A DNA stretch of 64,000 nucleotides from Rhodanobacteraceae bacterium (GTDB lineage: Bacteria > Pseudomonadota > Gammaproteobacteria > Xanthomonadales > Rhodanobacteraceae): positions 1-64,000 of the forward strand of contig JAACZU010000005.1 in NCBI GenBank assembly GCA_009996615.1. Direction: 5' to 3'. A program made the position numbers and the translations under genes. A model generated the notes under the pieces. That model made no database searches. It was not told the origin of the DNA and worked only from the letters and a program-made list of their open reading frames with translations. Within the stretch, counting starts at the first letter, position 1, and each line of letters opens with the position of its first letter. Shown here one piece after another: positions 33,592 to 41,872 of the stretch.

Positions 33592-34311
33592 TCAGTACGT
33601 GGCAAGGTCGTTCAACGCGCGCATATCCTTCAGGCGGACTAGCCGGGGCGACTGGCGCTGGACCATACCCTCGGTTTCCAGCTTGGCCAGGGCCCGGGAC
33701 ACGCTTTCATGGGTCAACGCCAGGTAGTCGGCGATGTCCCGGCGGTTCATTGGCAGGGAAACGATCCGGGTTTCCGGATCGTAGTACTGGTTACTGCGCA
33801 GGAACTCGAGCAAAAACGAAGCCAGGCGGCGGCATGGGTCGCGCTGGCCGAGGACGATCTTCTGGCGTTGTGCCTTGCGTAGCTCCTGGGCGGCCTTGGC
33901 GAGGAAAAGCAGTTGCAGCCGGGCGTCCTGCACCAGCAGGCGCTGCAGATCGTCCAGTGGCAGCCGGTACAACTTGGTTGGCGCCAGCGTGCGCACGGTG
34001 TTGAGGTAGCGTCCATCTTCGGACAGTCCGAACAGGTCGCCGGGATACAAGAATGCGACAATGTGCCGGTCGCCGTCGCTCTTCTGGTAGGTGGTGAGTT
34101 CGACCATGCCCAGATCAAGGAAATAGAGCGCGTCGGCGACCTGCCCCTGGTGATACACGATCTGGTCGCGGCATGTGTACTTCAATGCCGAAGCAATGCT
34201 TTCCAGGCGTGCGCGCTGCTTTGGCGTCAGCAGGTGGTCCAAGTGGTCCAGGTCGGTGTCTTGGCTGGAGGAAATTGCTGGCGAAGTCGTGCCAGGGGCG
34301 GTCATTGCCAT
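33592..34311 (-). CDS. Crp/Fnr-family transcription regulator (FixK/Dnr-like)
   Basis: This 239-residue protein has a cyclic-nucleotide-binding fold (about residues 40-150, with GDLFGLSEDGRYLN) and a C-terminal winged helix. Its recognition helix reads LTHESVSRALAKLE, containing the ExxSR pattern with which FNR reads TTGAT half-sites. The N-terminus lacks the cysteine cluster of FNR, so it should not hold an iron-sulfur cluster and is closer to FixK or Dnr. A perfect FNR box lies in front of phaC in the same island, a likely target. Alternative starts at 34311 and 34305 differ by two residues. Confidence 0.82.
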   Translation of the reverse strand: MAMTAPGTTSPAISSSQDTDLDHLDHLLTPKQRARLESIASALKYTCRDQIVYHQGQVADALYFLDLGMVELTTYQKSDGDRHIVAFLYPGDLFGLSEDGRYLNTVRTLAPTKLYRLPLDDLQRLLVQDARLQLLFLAKAAQELRKAQRQKIVLGQRDPCRRLASFLLEFLRSNQYYDPETRIVSLPMNRRDIADYLALTHESVSRALAKLETEGMVQRQSPRLVRLKDMRALNDLATY

Positions 34312-34541
34312 GATCGGTTTTCTGTCGACATATTTTCCCGCGAACGTCGCCCTAAGTATGTGGCGTTTGGCCTGCGAAAAGTCCCCGCCATCACGGTCCG
34401 TGGCGCGCGCAGGGGCTGATGTGGCCCAGAGGCCGCAACTGGGCTGCACGTGCCGGCGCCGATTTGAAACTGACCCGGGATGGAGACGACCACGCGAAGT
34501 GGCCGTCTTTGGATAATTCTACGGCTCGCCGGAATTGAGGG

Positions 34542-34706
34542 CTAGATCGCCGAAGCGTCCTCCCCGTCGGCGCCGACGGCACCCAGCAACGGGCACCCGC
34601 CGCGTGCCAGCATGCGCATGTCAGTATTGAGGCCGAGAGCGGCGAAGAAGTACAGCAGCAGGATCGCCAGCGTGAAGCCGACGAAGGCATCGATCTTCAC
34701 CGTCAT
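34542..34706 (-). pseudogene. Remnant of a second gltS (glutamate symporter) gene
   Basis: A 54-codon frame starts with an ATG overlapping the esterase stop (ATGA). Its first part, KIDAFVGFTLAILLL, matches the N-terminus of the intact GltS at 59873 (QVDAFLGVTLAILLL). It then jumps directly to YFFAALGLNTDMRMLARGG, which in GltS (YFFAAIGLNSDLRTLAAGG) lies 55 residues later. The rest is unrelated and ends at a TAG. In the intact gene TCCTGCTGCTGT occurs at both deletion endpoints (59910 and 60075), so loss between direct repeats explains the structure. The remnant cannot be a functional carrier. Confidence 0.8.
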
Positions 34707-36691
34707 CGGCATCCCACCCCCGCTTCGGCCGCAGCCGGGGCGCTGCCGTGCTCCAGGACGTCTTCGTGCAGGATGCGGCGGATCTCGATAATCGCCGCCG
34801 CGGTCTCCTGCACGCTATGGAAGGAGCGGATGACTTTTTCGGATTCGGCGCCGTCCAGGTGCGAACTCCAGTAGGGCACCACGCCATCGTCGGACTCGGC
34901 CAGCGGCTTCTCGGGGTCGTAGTGACCGATGATCGAGTGGTAATGCACGCATGGGGAGATCGGCAAATCGGCAGCCGCCTGGACGAACGGATCGGATTTG
35001 TCGAGATTGTCGATGCTGTTGGGGATCTTCGGCTGCGGCTGCGCGGCCTGCGCCTGGCCGGCATGCGCCAGATCCTGGATCACGTCGCCAAAGCCTTCCA
35101 GCAAGGTGAGCGGCAGGCGCACGAAACCGCCGATCCAGCGGCCCAGGCGACTGCCGGCAACGTCGGTGCCGCGATGCGGGCTGGCGATGAAGATGGCCCG
35201 GTCCACCTCGGGCTCCGGTTCGAAATGCAGCATCGGGCCGATTCGCTCACGCAAACGCTGCATCCTGCCGTCATCGAGCGCGCGGCCGTCGAACAGCCGG
35301 TTCCACAACCCATCCCCCACGGTCGAGGACACCATCAACCGAGCGATGACGCCGCCCATGCTGTGTCCGACCAGCACCATGTCGCGCGAGGCCGGGGCCG
35401 TGCCCTGCGGGTCGAAATACTTCAGCACGTCCGCCAGGGTTTGGCGGATCGCATGATGGCTGACCGGGATCGGCATGTTGGTCGGGTAGTAGAACTGCCA
35501 GATCTGGAAGTGCTGGCGGATCTGTTTGTCGCCCATCAACTCGTTGGCCAGGTTGACCCAGGCTTCCGGACTGCTCGCCAGCCCGTGGACCATGAGGATC
35601 ACCCGACGCTGGGGGTCGTAGGGCTGCATCAGGAACAGGCGCGGGCGGTCGATGCCCTGGTCCTTGCCGAGCAGGCTCCGCAGCGACTGGCGGGCAAAAC
35701 CGGAACGCGCCAGCCACAGTCCATAACCGGCAGTGAAGTTGGCCGCCAAGGGCACATCCTGGCCGTGCAGTTCGATCTTTTCCTCGCGATACGGATCGTG
35801 GGCGGAGAGCTGGGCGTCGTGCGTGGACAACACCTGGGCGAGATTCTCGCCCGGGAAACGCAGCAGCGCGGTGACCGCCGTTTCCGGTATTTCGCTCCAT
35901 AGCGGGACCGGTGGCCGCGCAGGCCGTCCGGCGCCCGCTGCATCGGCGCCCGACACGGACGCGACCGGGTCGTCGGCCATCACCGCCACCAGTTCGGCAC
36001 CGAAACCGTCGCGTCGGTAGGTGCTGCGCAACCCGGCGAATCCCAGCGACGAAGCCGGCAGCAGGTCCTGCAACTGCGCACCCTGGCCCGGCAGGCGCAG
36101 GCCGGACAGGTCCGCGCGGAAGTTCCATCCGCCCAGCCGCAGTACGCCGTCGACCGGGGTTCTGTCGCCTCGCTCCAGGCGGGCAAACAACAACGACGAC
36201 GCCTCCTGCACCGCCAGGTTGTAGTAGTCCCGCACCTGCGTCTGGCGGTCCTCGAACGCGCGGGATCCGGGTGTGCGTTCGCTGAAGAACAGGTAGGCGT
36301 AGGCATGCCGGGCGACCTCCAGCCACGCGCCGATGCGCGCGTCGCCGGCATCGGGCACCACGCCTTTCGTGGCCGCGGGCAAAGACTGGGCTTGTCGCAA
36401 CCACAGTTCGGACAGGGCCGAATGTCGCCGTTCGTCGGACAGGCCGGCCGCGTCGGCTAGGGTCTGGATGCAGGCCACGGCTTCGGGCCTGGTGCAGGCT
36501 TCGCCATCGCCATCCAGGCCCGCGACGCGGATCGTCTCCAGGGTGGCGGCACTGAACTTGCCGCTGGTGAGGATGTCGCCGCGCTTGAGGGCGATGTATT
36601 CGCCGGGCGTCATCGGTTCGATCTCGACCGCCGGGCCGAGCTCGCGCAGGATCGCGCAACCGCTCAGCAGCAGCGACGCCAGCGCCAACAT
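34703..36691 (-). CDS. Alpha/beta-hydrolase lipoprotein (putative esterase/lipase)
   Basis: This 662-residue protein has a short signal with lipobox LSGC (Cys12). The C-terminal half has the hydrolase motifs VHGLASSPEAW (oxyanion region), GHSMGG (nucleophile Ser near residue 443), SPHRGTD and a C-terminal DDGVVPYWSSH, where the acid and histidine are expected. The N-terminal 300 residues are of unknown type. It would be an envelope-anchored esterase, with a PHA-oligomer or lipid ester as possible substrate. It is downstream of the tetR gene on the same strand, and its stop overlaps the gltS remnant. Confidence 0.7.
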   Translation of the reverse strand: MLALASLLLSGCAILRELGPAVEIEPMTPGEYIALKRGDILTSGKFSAATLETIRVAGLDGDGEACTRPEAVACIQTLADAAGLSDERRHSALSELWLRQAQSLPAATKGVVPDAGDARIGAWLEVARHAYAYLFFSERTPGSRAFEDRQTQVRDYYNLAVQEASSLLFARLERGDRTPVDGVLRLGGWNFRADLSGLRLPGQGAQLQDLLPASSLGFAGLRSTYRRDGFGAELVAVMADDPVASVSGADAAGAGRPARPPVPLWSEIPETAVTALLRFPGENLAQVLSTHDAQLSAHDPYREEKIELHGQDVPLAANFTAGYGLWLARSGFARQSLRSLLGKDQGIDRPRLFLMQPYDPQRRVILMVHGLASSPEAWVNLANELMGDKQIRQHFQIWQFYYPTNMPIPVSHHAIRQTLADVLKYFDPQGTAPASRDMVLVGHSMGGVIARLMVSSTVGDGLWNRLFDGRALDDGRMQRLRERIGPMLHFEPEPEVDRAIFIASPHRGTDVAGSRLGRWIGGFVRLPLTLLEGFGDVIQDLAHAGQAQAAQPQPKIPNSIDNLDKSDPFVQAAADLPISPCVHYHSIIGHYDPEKPLAESDDGVVPYWSSHLDGAESEKVIRSFHSVQETAAAIIEIRRILHEDVLEHGSAPAAAEAGVGCR

Positions 36692-36753
36692 GGCCGATCG
36701 CAGGATCCATCCGCGCGACGCCCGGGCACCATTGCCAGCGAGCCGGTGGCCGA

Positions 36754-37398
36754 CTATCTCGGCGACAGCAACTCCATCAGCATGCGCTTGTGATCCTGGC
36801 GCATCTCCGCCAGCGGTATGAACGTGTCTTCCCCGAACAGCAGGTGATGGCATATCCAGCTCACGGCCGGGGTACCGACCAGCAACCGGCTGTCCGTCAT
36901 CACCCCGCGGCGGATGATGCCACGCCGGATGCACTCGTCGAGGAGGGCCCGGTCGTTCAGCAACTGGCACGCCATGATCCTGCCGTGCCAGCGCCGGAGC
37001 AGGGCGGCAGGGATGCGCCGGCTTTCGAGCACGAGCAGCCGGAAGGTCGCCAGAGTCTTCGGCTGTTCCAGCGCGAGATAAACGCCATCGAGATAGGATT
37101 CGACGATCGATTCCAGCGCGTTGTCCCTGTCCAGGGAGATTTCGCCCCGTTCGGACGGAACCAACACCGTCATCAGCAGGTCTTCGAAGATATCTTCCTT
37201 GCTCTTGTAGTGCGCATAGATCCCCGCCTTCGACAGCCCGGCACGGGCGGCGATGGCCTCGACCGTGGTGGACGTGTAACCCCGGTTCGAGAACTCGACG
37301 AACGCCGCATCGAGGATCTCCGGCTTGCGCTCGGCGGACGGCAGGTAGCGACGACGGCGCTTGCTCGTTGGGGTTTTCCGGCGGACTGCGGTGGTCAA
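36754..37398 (-). CDS. TetR-family regulator
   Basis: This 214-residue protein has an N-terminal helix-turn-helix (FVEFSNRGYTSTTVEAIAAR, then AGLSKAGIYAHYKSKEDIFEDLL) typical of TetR regulators. The C-terminal ligand domain is not assignable. The TTG at 37398 is preferred because AGAGGAAG precedes it; a TTG at 37440 would add 14 residues. It is divergent from phaC across about 420 bases that contain a near-palindrome (37636-37655), so it probably controls itself, the esterase and perhaps phaC. Confidence 0.78.
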   Translation of the reverse strand: MTTAVRRKTPTSKRRRRYLPSAERKPEILDAAFVEFSNRGYTSTTVEAIAARAGLSKAGIYAHYKSKEDIFEDLLMTVLVPSERGEISLDRDNALESIVESYLDGVYLALEQPKTLATFRLLVLESRRIPAALLRRWHGRIMACQLLNDRALLDECIRRGIIRRGVMTDSRLLVGTPAVSWICHHLLFGEDTFIPLAEMRQDHKRMLMELLSPR

Positions 37399-37762
37399 GG
37401 CGCTTCCTCTCGATGACGCGACGCGCCTTCGCGTCGCCAAAACACAGCATGTTAACGGCAGGCTGCCGACGGGAGGGTTGCTGGTGGCATTGGACAGGCC
37501 CGCCCAGGCATCCGCTGTCGGGACGGCGCTTCTTGGCCGGCCGGGAGACGGAACCCCACTCCTCGCAGCCGTCCACGGGACGAGTCGACATGAAATCGAT
37601 CATCAGGTCGTGAGAAGGGAGTGCTATACTACACAAAACGACCAAATAGTTGTTTCATGCTTGCGGCGCTCCTTCCATGCCGTCCAAGCCACGCGGGGGA
37701 TACCGGGGAATTTCGCGTCGAGGCCTGCCTGCCATTGAAACATCCGACCATCAGGTTGTTTT
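37399..37762. other. Divergent control region between tetR and phaC
   Basis: There is no gene here. It contains a TATACT (37625-37630) of -10 type and the imperfect palindrome at 37636-37655. The FNR box and phaC -10 element come just after it. No open frame with a ribosome site is seen. Confidence 0.55.
37636..37655. promoter_or_regulatory. Candidate TetR operator
   Basis: AAACGAC-CAAATA-GTTGTTT is an imperfect inverted repeat, 6 of 7 pairs matching, with an AT-rich centre, six bases from a TATACT. It is the only obvious palindrome in the tetR-phaC interval other than the FNR box. Assignment to the TetR protein is inference. Confidence 0.4.
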
Positions 37763-37776
37763 TTGATTTGGATCAA
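37763..37776 (+). promoter_or_regulatory. Perfect FNR/Anr box upstream of phaC
   Basis: TTGATTTGGATCAA fits the consensus TTGAT-N4-ATCAA exactly. Its centre is 41.5 bases upstream of position 37811, and a CATGAT (37799-37804) sits exactly where the -10 box of a class II FNR promoter would be. Low-oxygen activation of phaC by Anr/FNR of the host or by the island's own Crp/Fnr protein is predicted. Confidence 0.75.
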
Positions 37777-37818
37777 TGCTCCTCCCCTCCGAAGCCCTCA
37801 TGATTGCTGCACCACAAC

Positions 37819-39579
37819 ATGAACTGGTCTGAACCGAGCATGCCCCCTGCACCGTTGGACCCCAGCGCAATGGACATCAAGGCGCGCGCCGCGATGGCCA
37901 ACGCCTTCGCCTCGGTCTCGCCGCAGTCGGCGCTGCTGGCGTGGCTGGACTGGGCCTCGCATCTGGCCGCCTCGCCCGGCAAGCAGTCCGAACTGGCGGC
38001 GCTGGCGCTCGAACAGGCCTCGGCCCTGGCCGGATACCTGCGCGAATGCCTGATGGCCGGCCCCGGCGAGGCGCGCGCCTGCGTCGAGCCGCCGGCGCGG
38101 GACCGCCGCTTCGCCGCGCCGGAATGGCGGCAATGGCCGTTCAACCTGTGGCATCAGGCGTTCCTGCTCAACCAGCGCTGGTGGGAGGGCGCCACCCGCG
38201 GCGTCGCCGGCGTGGACCGCCACCACGAGAACGTGGCCGCCTTCGCCGCGCGGCAATGGCTGGACATGTTCTCGCCCGGCAACCAACTGGCCAGCAACCC
38301 GGTGGCGCTCAAGCGGACCGTGGAAGAAGGCGGGGCCAACCTGCTGCGCGGTTTGGCGTATCTGTCGGACGACATCGAGCGCCGGCTGGCCGGCCGACCG
38401 CCCGCCGGCACGGAGGCATTCGTGCCCGGCCGCGATGTCGCGATCACCCCGGGCAAGGTGGTGCTGCGCAACCGGCTGATCGAACTGATCCAGTACGCGC
38501 CGACCACCGGAAAGGTGCATCCGGAACCGATCCTGATCGTCCCGGCGTGGATCATGAAGTACTACATCCTCGACCTGTCGCCGCACAACTCGCTGATCAA
38601 GTACCTGGTCGACCAGGGCCACACGGTGTTCTGCATCTCGTGGAAGAACCCCGACGCCGGCGACCGCGACCTGGGCATGGACGAATACCTCGACCTGGGC
38701 TTCCGCGCCGCGCTGGACGCGATCAACGCGATCGTGCCCAAACGCAAGATCCACGCCACCGGCTACTGCCTCGGCGGCACGCTGCTGTCGATCGCCGCGG
38801 CGGCGATGGCGCGCGACGGCGACGAGCGCCTGGCTTCACTGAGCCTGTTCACCGCGCAGACCGACTTCAGCGAGCCCGGCGAACTGGCGCTGTTCATCGA
38901 CGAAAGCCAAGTGACCCTGCTTGAAGCGCAGATGCAGGAAAAAGGCTACCTGCGCGCCGAGCAAATGGCCGGCGCGTTCCAGATGCTGCGCTCCTACGAC
39001 CTGCTGTGGTCGAAGCTGGTCAACGTCTACCTGCTTGGCGAGCGCCGGCCGATGAACGACCTGATGGCCTGGAACGCCGACGCCACGCGGATGCCGGCCA
39101 AGATGCATTCGCAATACCTGCGCCGGCTGTTCCTCAATGACGACCTCAGCGAAGGCCGCTACCCGGTGGACGGGCGGCCGGTGTCGCTGGGCGGCATCAC
39201 CCTGCCGACGTTCTGCGTCGGCACCGAGACCGACCACGTTGCGCCGTGGCGCTCGGTCTACAAGTTGCACAACCTGTCGCCGGCGGAGATCACCTTCGTG
39301 CTGACCAGCGGCGGGCACAACGCCGGCATCGTCAGCGAGCCGGGCCGCCCGAACCGCCGCTACCGCGCGCGCACCCGCCCGGCCGGCGGCAACCATTACC
39401 AGTCTCCCGAGGAATGGGTGCAGACCACCCAGGTGCAGGAGGGCTCGTGGTGGCCGGAATGGGTCGCCTGGCTGCGGAAGCGCTCGGGTGAACCCGTCAA
39501 GCCACCGGCCACCGGCGCACCGGCCAAAGGCTACAAGGCCGTGGACGACGCCCCCGGTCGCTACGTCATGGAGAAGTGA
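37819..39579 (+). CDS. phaC: Polyhydroxyalkanoate synthase PhaC (intact copy)
   Basis: This 586-residue class I-type PHA synthase polymerises 3-hydroxyacyl-CoA into storage polyester on the granule surface. It has the PhaC N-domain and the lipase-like box GYCLGG with catalytic Cys317. Asp472 (TETDHVAPW) and His500 (SGGHNAG) complete the triad. Length is normal for class I. The ATG at 37819 is used, but if transcription begins near 37811 as the FNR box predicts, the ATG at 37840 is also possible. fabI follows after one base. Confidence 0.9.
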   Translation: MNWSEPSMPPAPLDPSAMDIKARAAMANAFASVSPQSALLAWLDWASHLAASPGKQSELAALALEQASALAGYLRECLMAGPGEARACVEPPARDRRFAAPEWRQWPFNLWHQAFLLNQRWWEGATRGVAGVDRHHENVAAFAARQWLDMFSPGNQLASNPVALKRTVEEGGANLLRGLAYLSDDIERRLAGRPPAGTEAFVPGRDVAITPGKVVLRNRLIELIQYAPTTGKVHPEPILIVPAWIMKYYILDLSPHNSLIKYLVDQGHTVFCISWKNPDAGDRDLGMDEYLDLGFRAALDAINAIVPKRKIHATGYCLGGTLLSIAAAAMARDGDERLASLSLFTAQTDFSEPGELALFIDESQVTLLEAQMQEKGYLRAEQMAGAFQMLRSYDLLWSKLVNVYLLGERRPMNDLMAWNADATRMPAKMHSQYLRRLFLNDDLSEGRYPVDGRPVSLGGITLPTFCVGTETDHVAPWRSVYKLHNLSPAEITFVLTSGGHNAGIVSEPGRPNRRYRARTRPAGGNHYQSPEEWVQTTQVQEGSWWPEWVAWLRKRSGEPVKPPATGAPAKGYKAVDDAPGRYVMEK

Positions 39580-39580
39580 C

Positions 39581-40348
39581 GTGGGCATCCTCGACGGCAA
39601 GAAGGGCCTGATCATCGGCATCGCCAACCACCACAGCATCGCCTGGTCGTGCGCCAAGTCGATGGATGCGGCCGGCGCCACGCTCGGCGGCACCTGGCAC
39701 TCCGACAAGTCGCGGCCGCATGTCGAGCCCCTGCTCGATGCGCTGGGCGCGGAGATCCGCCGCCCTCTCGACGTGCAGGACGACGGCCAAATGCAGGCCC
39801 TGTTCGAAGAGGTCGCCGAGCGCTGGGGGGGGGGGCTTGACTTCGTGCTCCATTCCATCGCCTTCGCGCCGAAGCCGGATCTGCACGGCCGCGTGACCGA
39901 CAGCTCGCGCGAGGGGTTCGGCTTGGCGATGGACGTCTCCTGCCATTCCTTCGTTCGCCTGGCGCGCCTGGCCGAACCGCTGATGCCCGACGGCGGCAGC
40001 CTGATCACGATGAGCTACCTGGGCGGCGCCGAGGTGATTCCGCACTACGGGATCATGGGGCCGGTGAAGGCCGCGCTGGAATCGGCCACGCGCTATCTCG
40101 CCGCCGAACTCGGCCCCGCCGGCATTCGCGTCAACGCCATCTCGCCCGGCCCCATCCCGACCCGGGCCGCCTCCGGGTTGAGCGCCTTCGATGCCCTGGT
40201 CGCCGACAGCGCGGCACGGGCGCCGATGCGCGCAACCCTGTCCACCGACGACGTCGGCCCGCTGTGCGCCTTCCTCGCCAGCGACGGCGCCCGCGCCATC
40301 ACCGGCTCCACGCTGTACGTGGATGGCGGCTACCACATCCTCAACTAG
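39581..40348 (+). CDS. fabI: Enoyl-ACP reductase, FabI type
   Basis: This 255-residue NADH-dependent enoyl-ACP reductase carries out the last step of fatty-acid elongation. It starts at GTG one base after the phaC stop, so it is coupled to phaC. FabI landmarks are GIANHHSIAW at the cofactor site, HSIAFAP, MSYLGG and the catalytic HYGIMGPVK (Tyr-x6-Lys). An 11-G run (39825-39835) lies inside the gene but the frame stays open. As an extra mobile copy it could feed acyl intermediates to PHA synthesis or alter sensitivity to FabI inhibitors; both are inference. Confidence 0.85.
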   Translation: MGILDGKKGLIIGIANHHSIAWSCAKSMDAAGATLGGTWHSDKSRPHVEPLLDALGAEIRRPLDVQDDGQMQALFEEVAERWGGGLDFVLHSIAFAPKPDLHGRVTDSSREGFGLAMDVSCHSFVRLARLAEPLMPDGGSLITMSYLGGAEVIPHYGIMGPVKAALESATRYLAAELGPAGIRVNAISPGPIPTRAASGLSAFDALVADSAARAPMRATLSTDDVGPLCAFLASDGARAITGSTLYVDGGYHILN

Positions 40349-40384
40349 CCAGCCCCTTTCGCACGTGCCGAGCCGATACCGACC

Positions 40385-41872
40385 ATGACCTCTTCCCCCC
40401 CCCGGACGACCCCCCTGCTGCCCCGGGCCTGTGCGGGTCTTCTCGCCGCGGCGCTGGCCGGTTGCGCCTCAATGGCGCCGCGCTACGAAACGCCACCGCT
40501 TCCCGTGCCCGACGCATGGCTCGGCTACGTCGCGGCCGATGCCCCGGGCGTCGACGCCACCACGCTGCCCTGGCGCGACTATTTCCGCGACCCGGCGCTG
40601 CAGCGCCTGATCGAGACCGCGCTGGCCAACAACCGCGACCTGCGCATCGCCGCGCTGCGCACGGAGGAGGCGCGCGCGGCGTTCCGCATCCAGCGCGCCG
40701 ACCAGTTCCCCGGGATCGGGATCGGCGCCCAGGGCGCGCGTGCGCGCGTACCGGGCGACCTCAACCTCACCGGCCAATCGGTGGTCAGCGGCGAGTACCG
40801 CGCCGAAGTCGGCCTGAGCAGTTGGGAACTGGATCTGTGGGGACGCGTGCGCAGCCTGAAGGAATCGGCCCTGCAGGCGTGGCTCGCCACCGATGCCGGG
40901 CGCCGCGCGGTCGAACTGGCGCTGATCGTCCAGGTCGCCGATGGCTACCTGGGGCTGCGTGAACTGGACGAGCGCGTGGCGATCGCGCGCCGCACCGTGG
41001 ATTTGCGCGCGGAGTCCTACCGCATCTTCCAGCGCCGCCAGGAAGTCGGCTCGACCTCCCGGCTGGACCTGACCCAGGTGCAGACCCTGTTGACCCAGGC
41101 GCAGGCGCTGCTGGCCCAGCTCGAACGCGCGCGCGCCAGCCAGTACCACGCACTGGCCCAGTTGGTCGGCGCCGATCCCGGCGCACTCCCAGCCCGCGCG
41201 CCGTTCGACGAGGACACGGTGCTGGCGGCGCTGCAGCCAGGGCTGCCTTCGGACCTGCTGGTCCGTCGCCCAGACCTCATCGCCGCCGAGCATCAGCTGC
41301 GTGGCGCCCATGCCAACATCGGCGCCGCGCGCGCGGCGTTCTTCCCGCGCATCGCCCTGACCGGCAGTTGGGGCACGGCCAGCGCCGAGCTCGATGGCCT
41401 GTTCGATTCCGGCAGCCGCGCGTGGACCTTTCTGCCGACGCTGTCGCTGCCGATCTTCGACGCGGGCCGTCGCCGCGCCAACCTGGAGCTCAGCGAAGTG
41501 CGCCGCGACATCGCGGTGGCCCAGTACGAGAAATCCATCCAGACCGCGTTCCGCGAGGTCGCCGACGCGCTGGCGGCCCGCCACTGGCTGGCCGAGCAGT
41601 TGCAGGTGCAGACCGTCGCGCGCCAGGCCCTGGCCGAACGCTCCCGGCTGGCCCAACTGCGCTACGACAACGGCTCGGCCGCCTATCTCGAAGTCCTCGA
41701 CGCGCAGCGCAACCTGCTGGACGCCGAGCAGCAACTGGTGCAGGTGCGCCGTGCGCTGCTGTCCAGCCAGGTCGCGCTGTACGGCGCGCTCGGAGGCGGG
41801 CCTGGCCAGCGCTCCGGTGGCGCTGAAGCAGGCCTTTCCACCCATTCGCAACGGGCGTCGGACATACCATGA
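40385..41872 (+). CDS. Outer-membrane efflux lipoprotein (OprM/NodT family)
   Basis: This 495-residue TolC-like channel has a lipobox (LAGC, Cys near residue 27). It shows the duplicated OEP repeat of the family, including LVRRPDLIAAEHQLRGAHANIGAARAAFFPRI split over two segments, and LRYDNGSAAYLEVLDAQRNL near the end. It opens a set with the HlyD-type adaptor and two ABC genes, and overlaps the adaptor gene by ATGA. A run of nine Cs (40395-40403) sits right after the start codon. Confidence 0.87.
   Translation: MTSSPPRTTPLLPRACAGLLAAALAGCASMAPRYETPPLPVPDAWLGYVAADAPGVDATTLPWRDYFRDPALQRLIETALANNRDLRIAALRTEEARAAFRIQRADQFPGIGIGAQGARARVPGDLNLTGQSVVSGEYRAEVGLSSWELDLWGRVRSLKESALQAWLATDAGRRAVELALIVQVADGYLGLRELDERVAIARRTVDLRAESYRIFQRRQEVGSTSRLDLTQVQTLLTQAQALLAQLERARASQYHALAQLVGADPGALPARAPFDEDTVLAALQPGLPSDLLVRRPDLIAAEHQLRGAHANIGAARAAFFPRIALTGSWGTASAELDGLFDSGSRAWTFLPTLSLPIFDAGRRRANLELSEVRRDIAVAQYEKSIQTAFREVADALAARHWLAEQLQVQTVARQALAERSRLAQLRYDNGSAAYLEVLDAQRNLLDAEQQLVQVRRALLSSQVALYGALGGGPGQRSGGAEAGLSTHSQRASDIP

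Noticed and set aside
33358-33642. 94-codon plus-strand frame between the AraC and Crp/Fnr genes
   Set aside because: No ribosome site, no motif, overlaps the Crp/Fnr coding end; treated as non-coding.
34391-34690. 99-codon minus-strand frame overlapping the gltS remnant
   Set aside because: The remnant is in another frame and has clear GltS similarity; this frame is low-complexity Ser/Arg.
35271-36710. 479-codon minus-strand frame starting MDPAIGH
   Set aside because: Out of frame with the esterase; the esterase frame has lipobox and GHSMGG, this one has only Arg/Gly/Pro-rich sequence.
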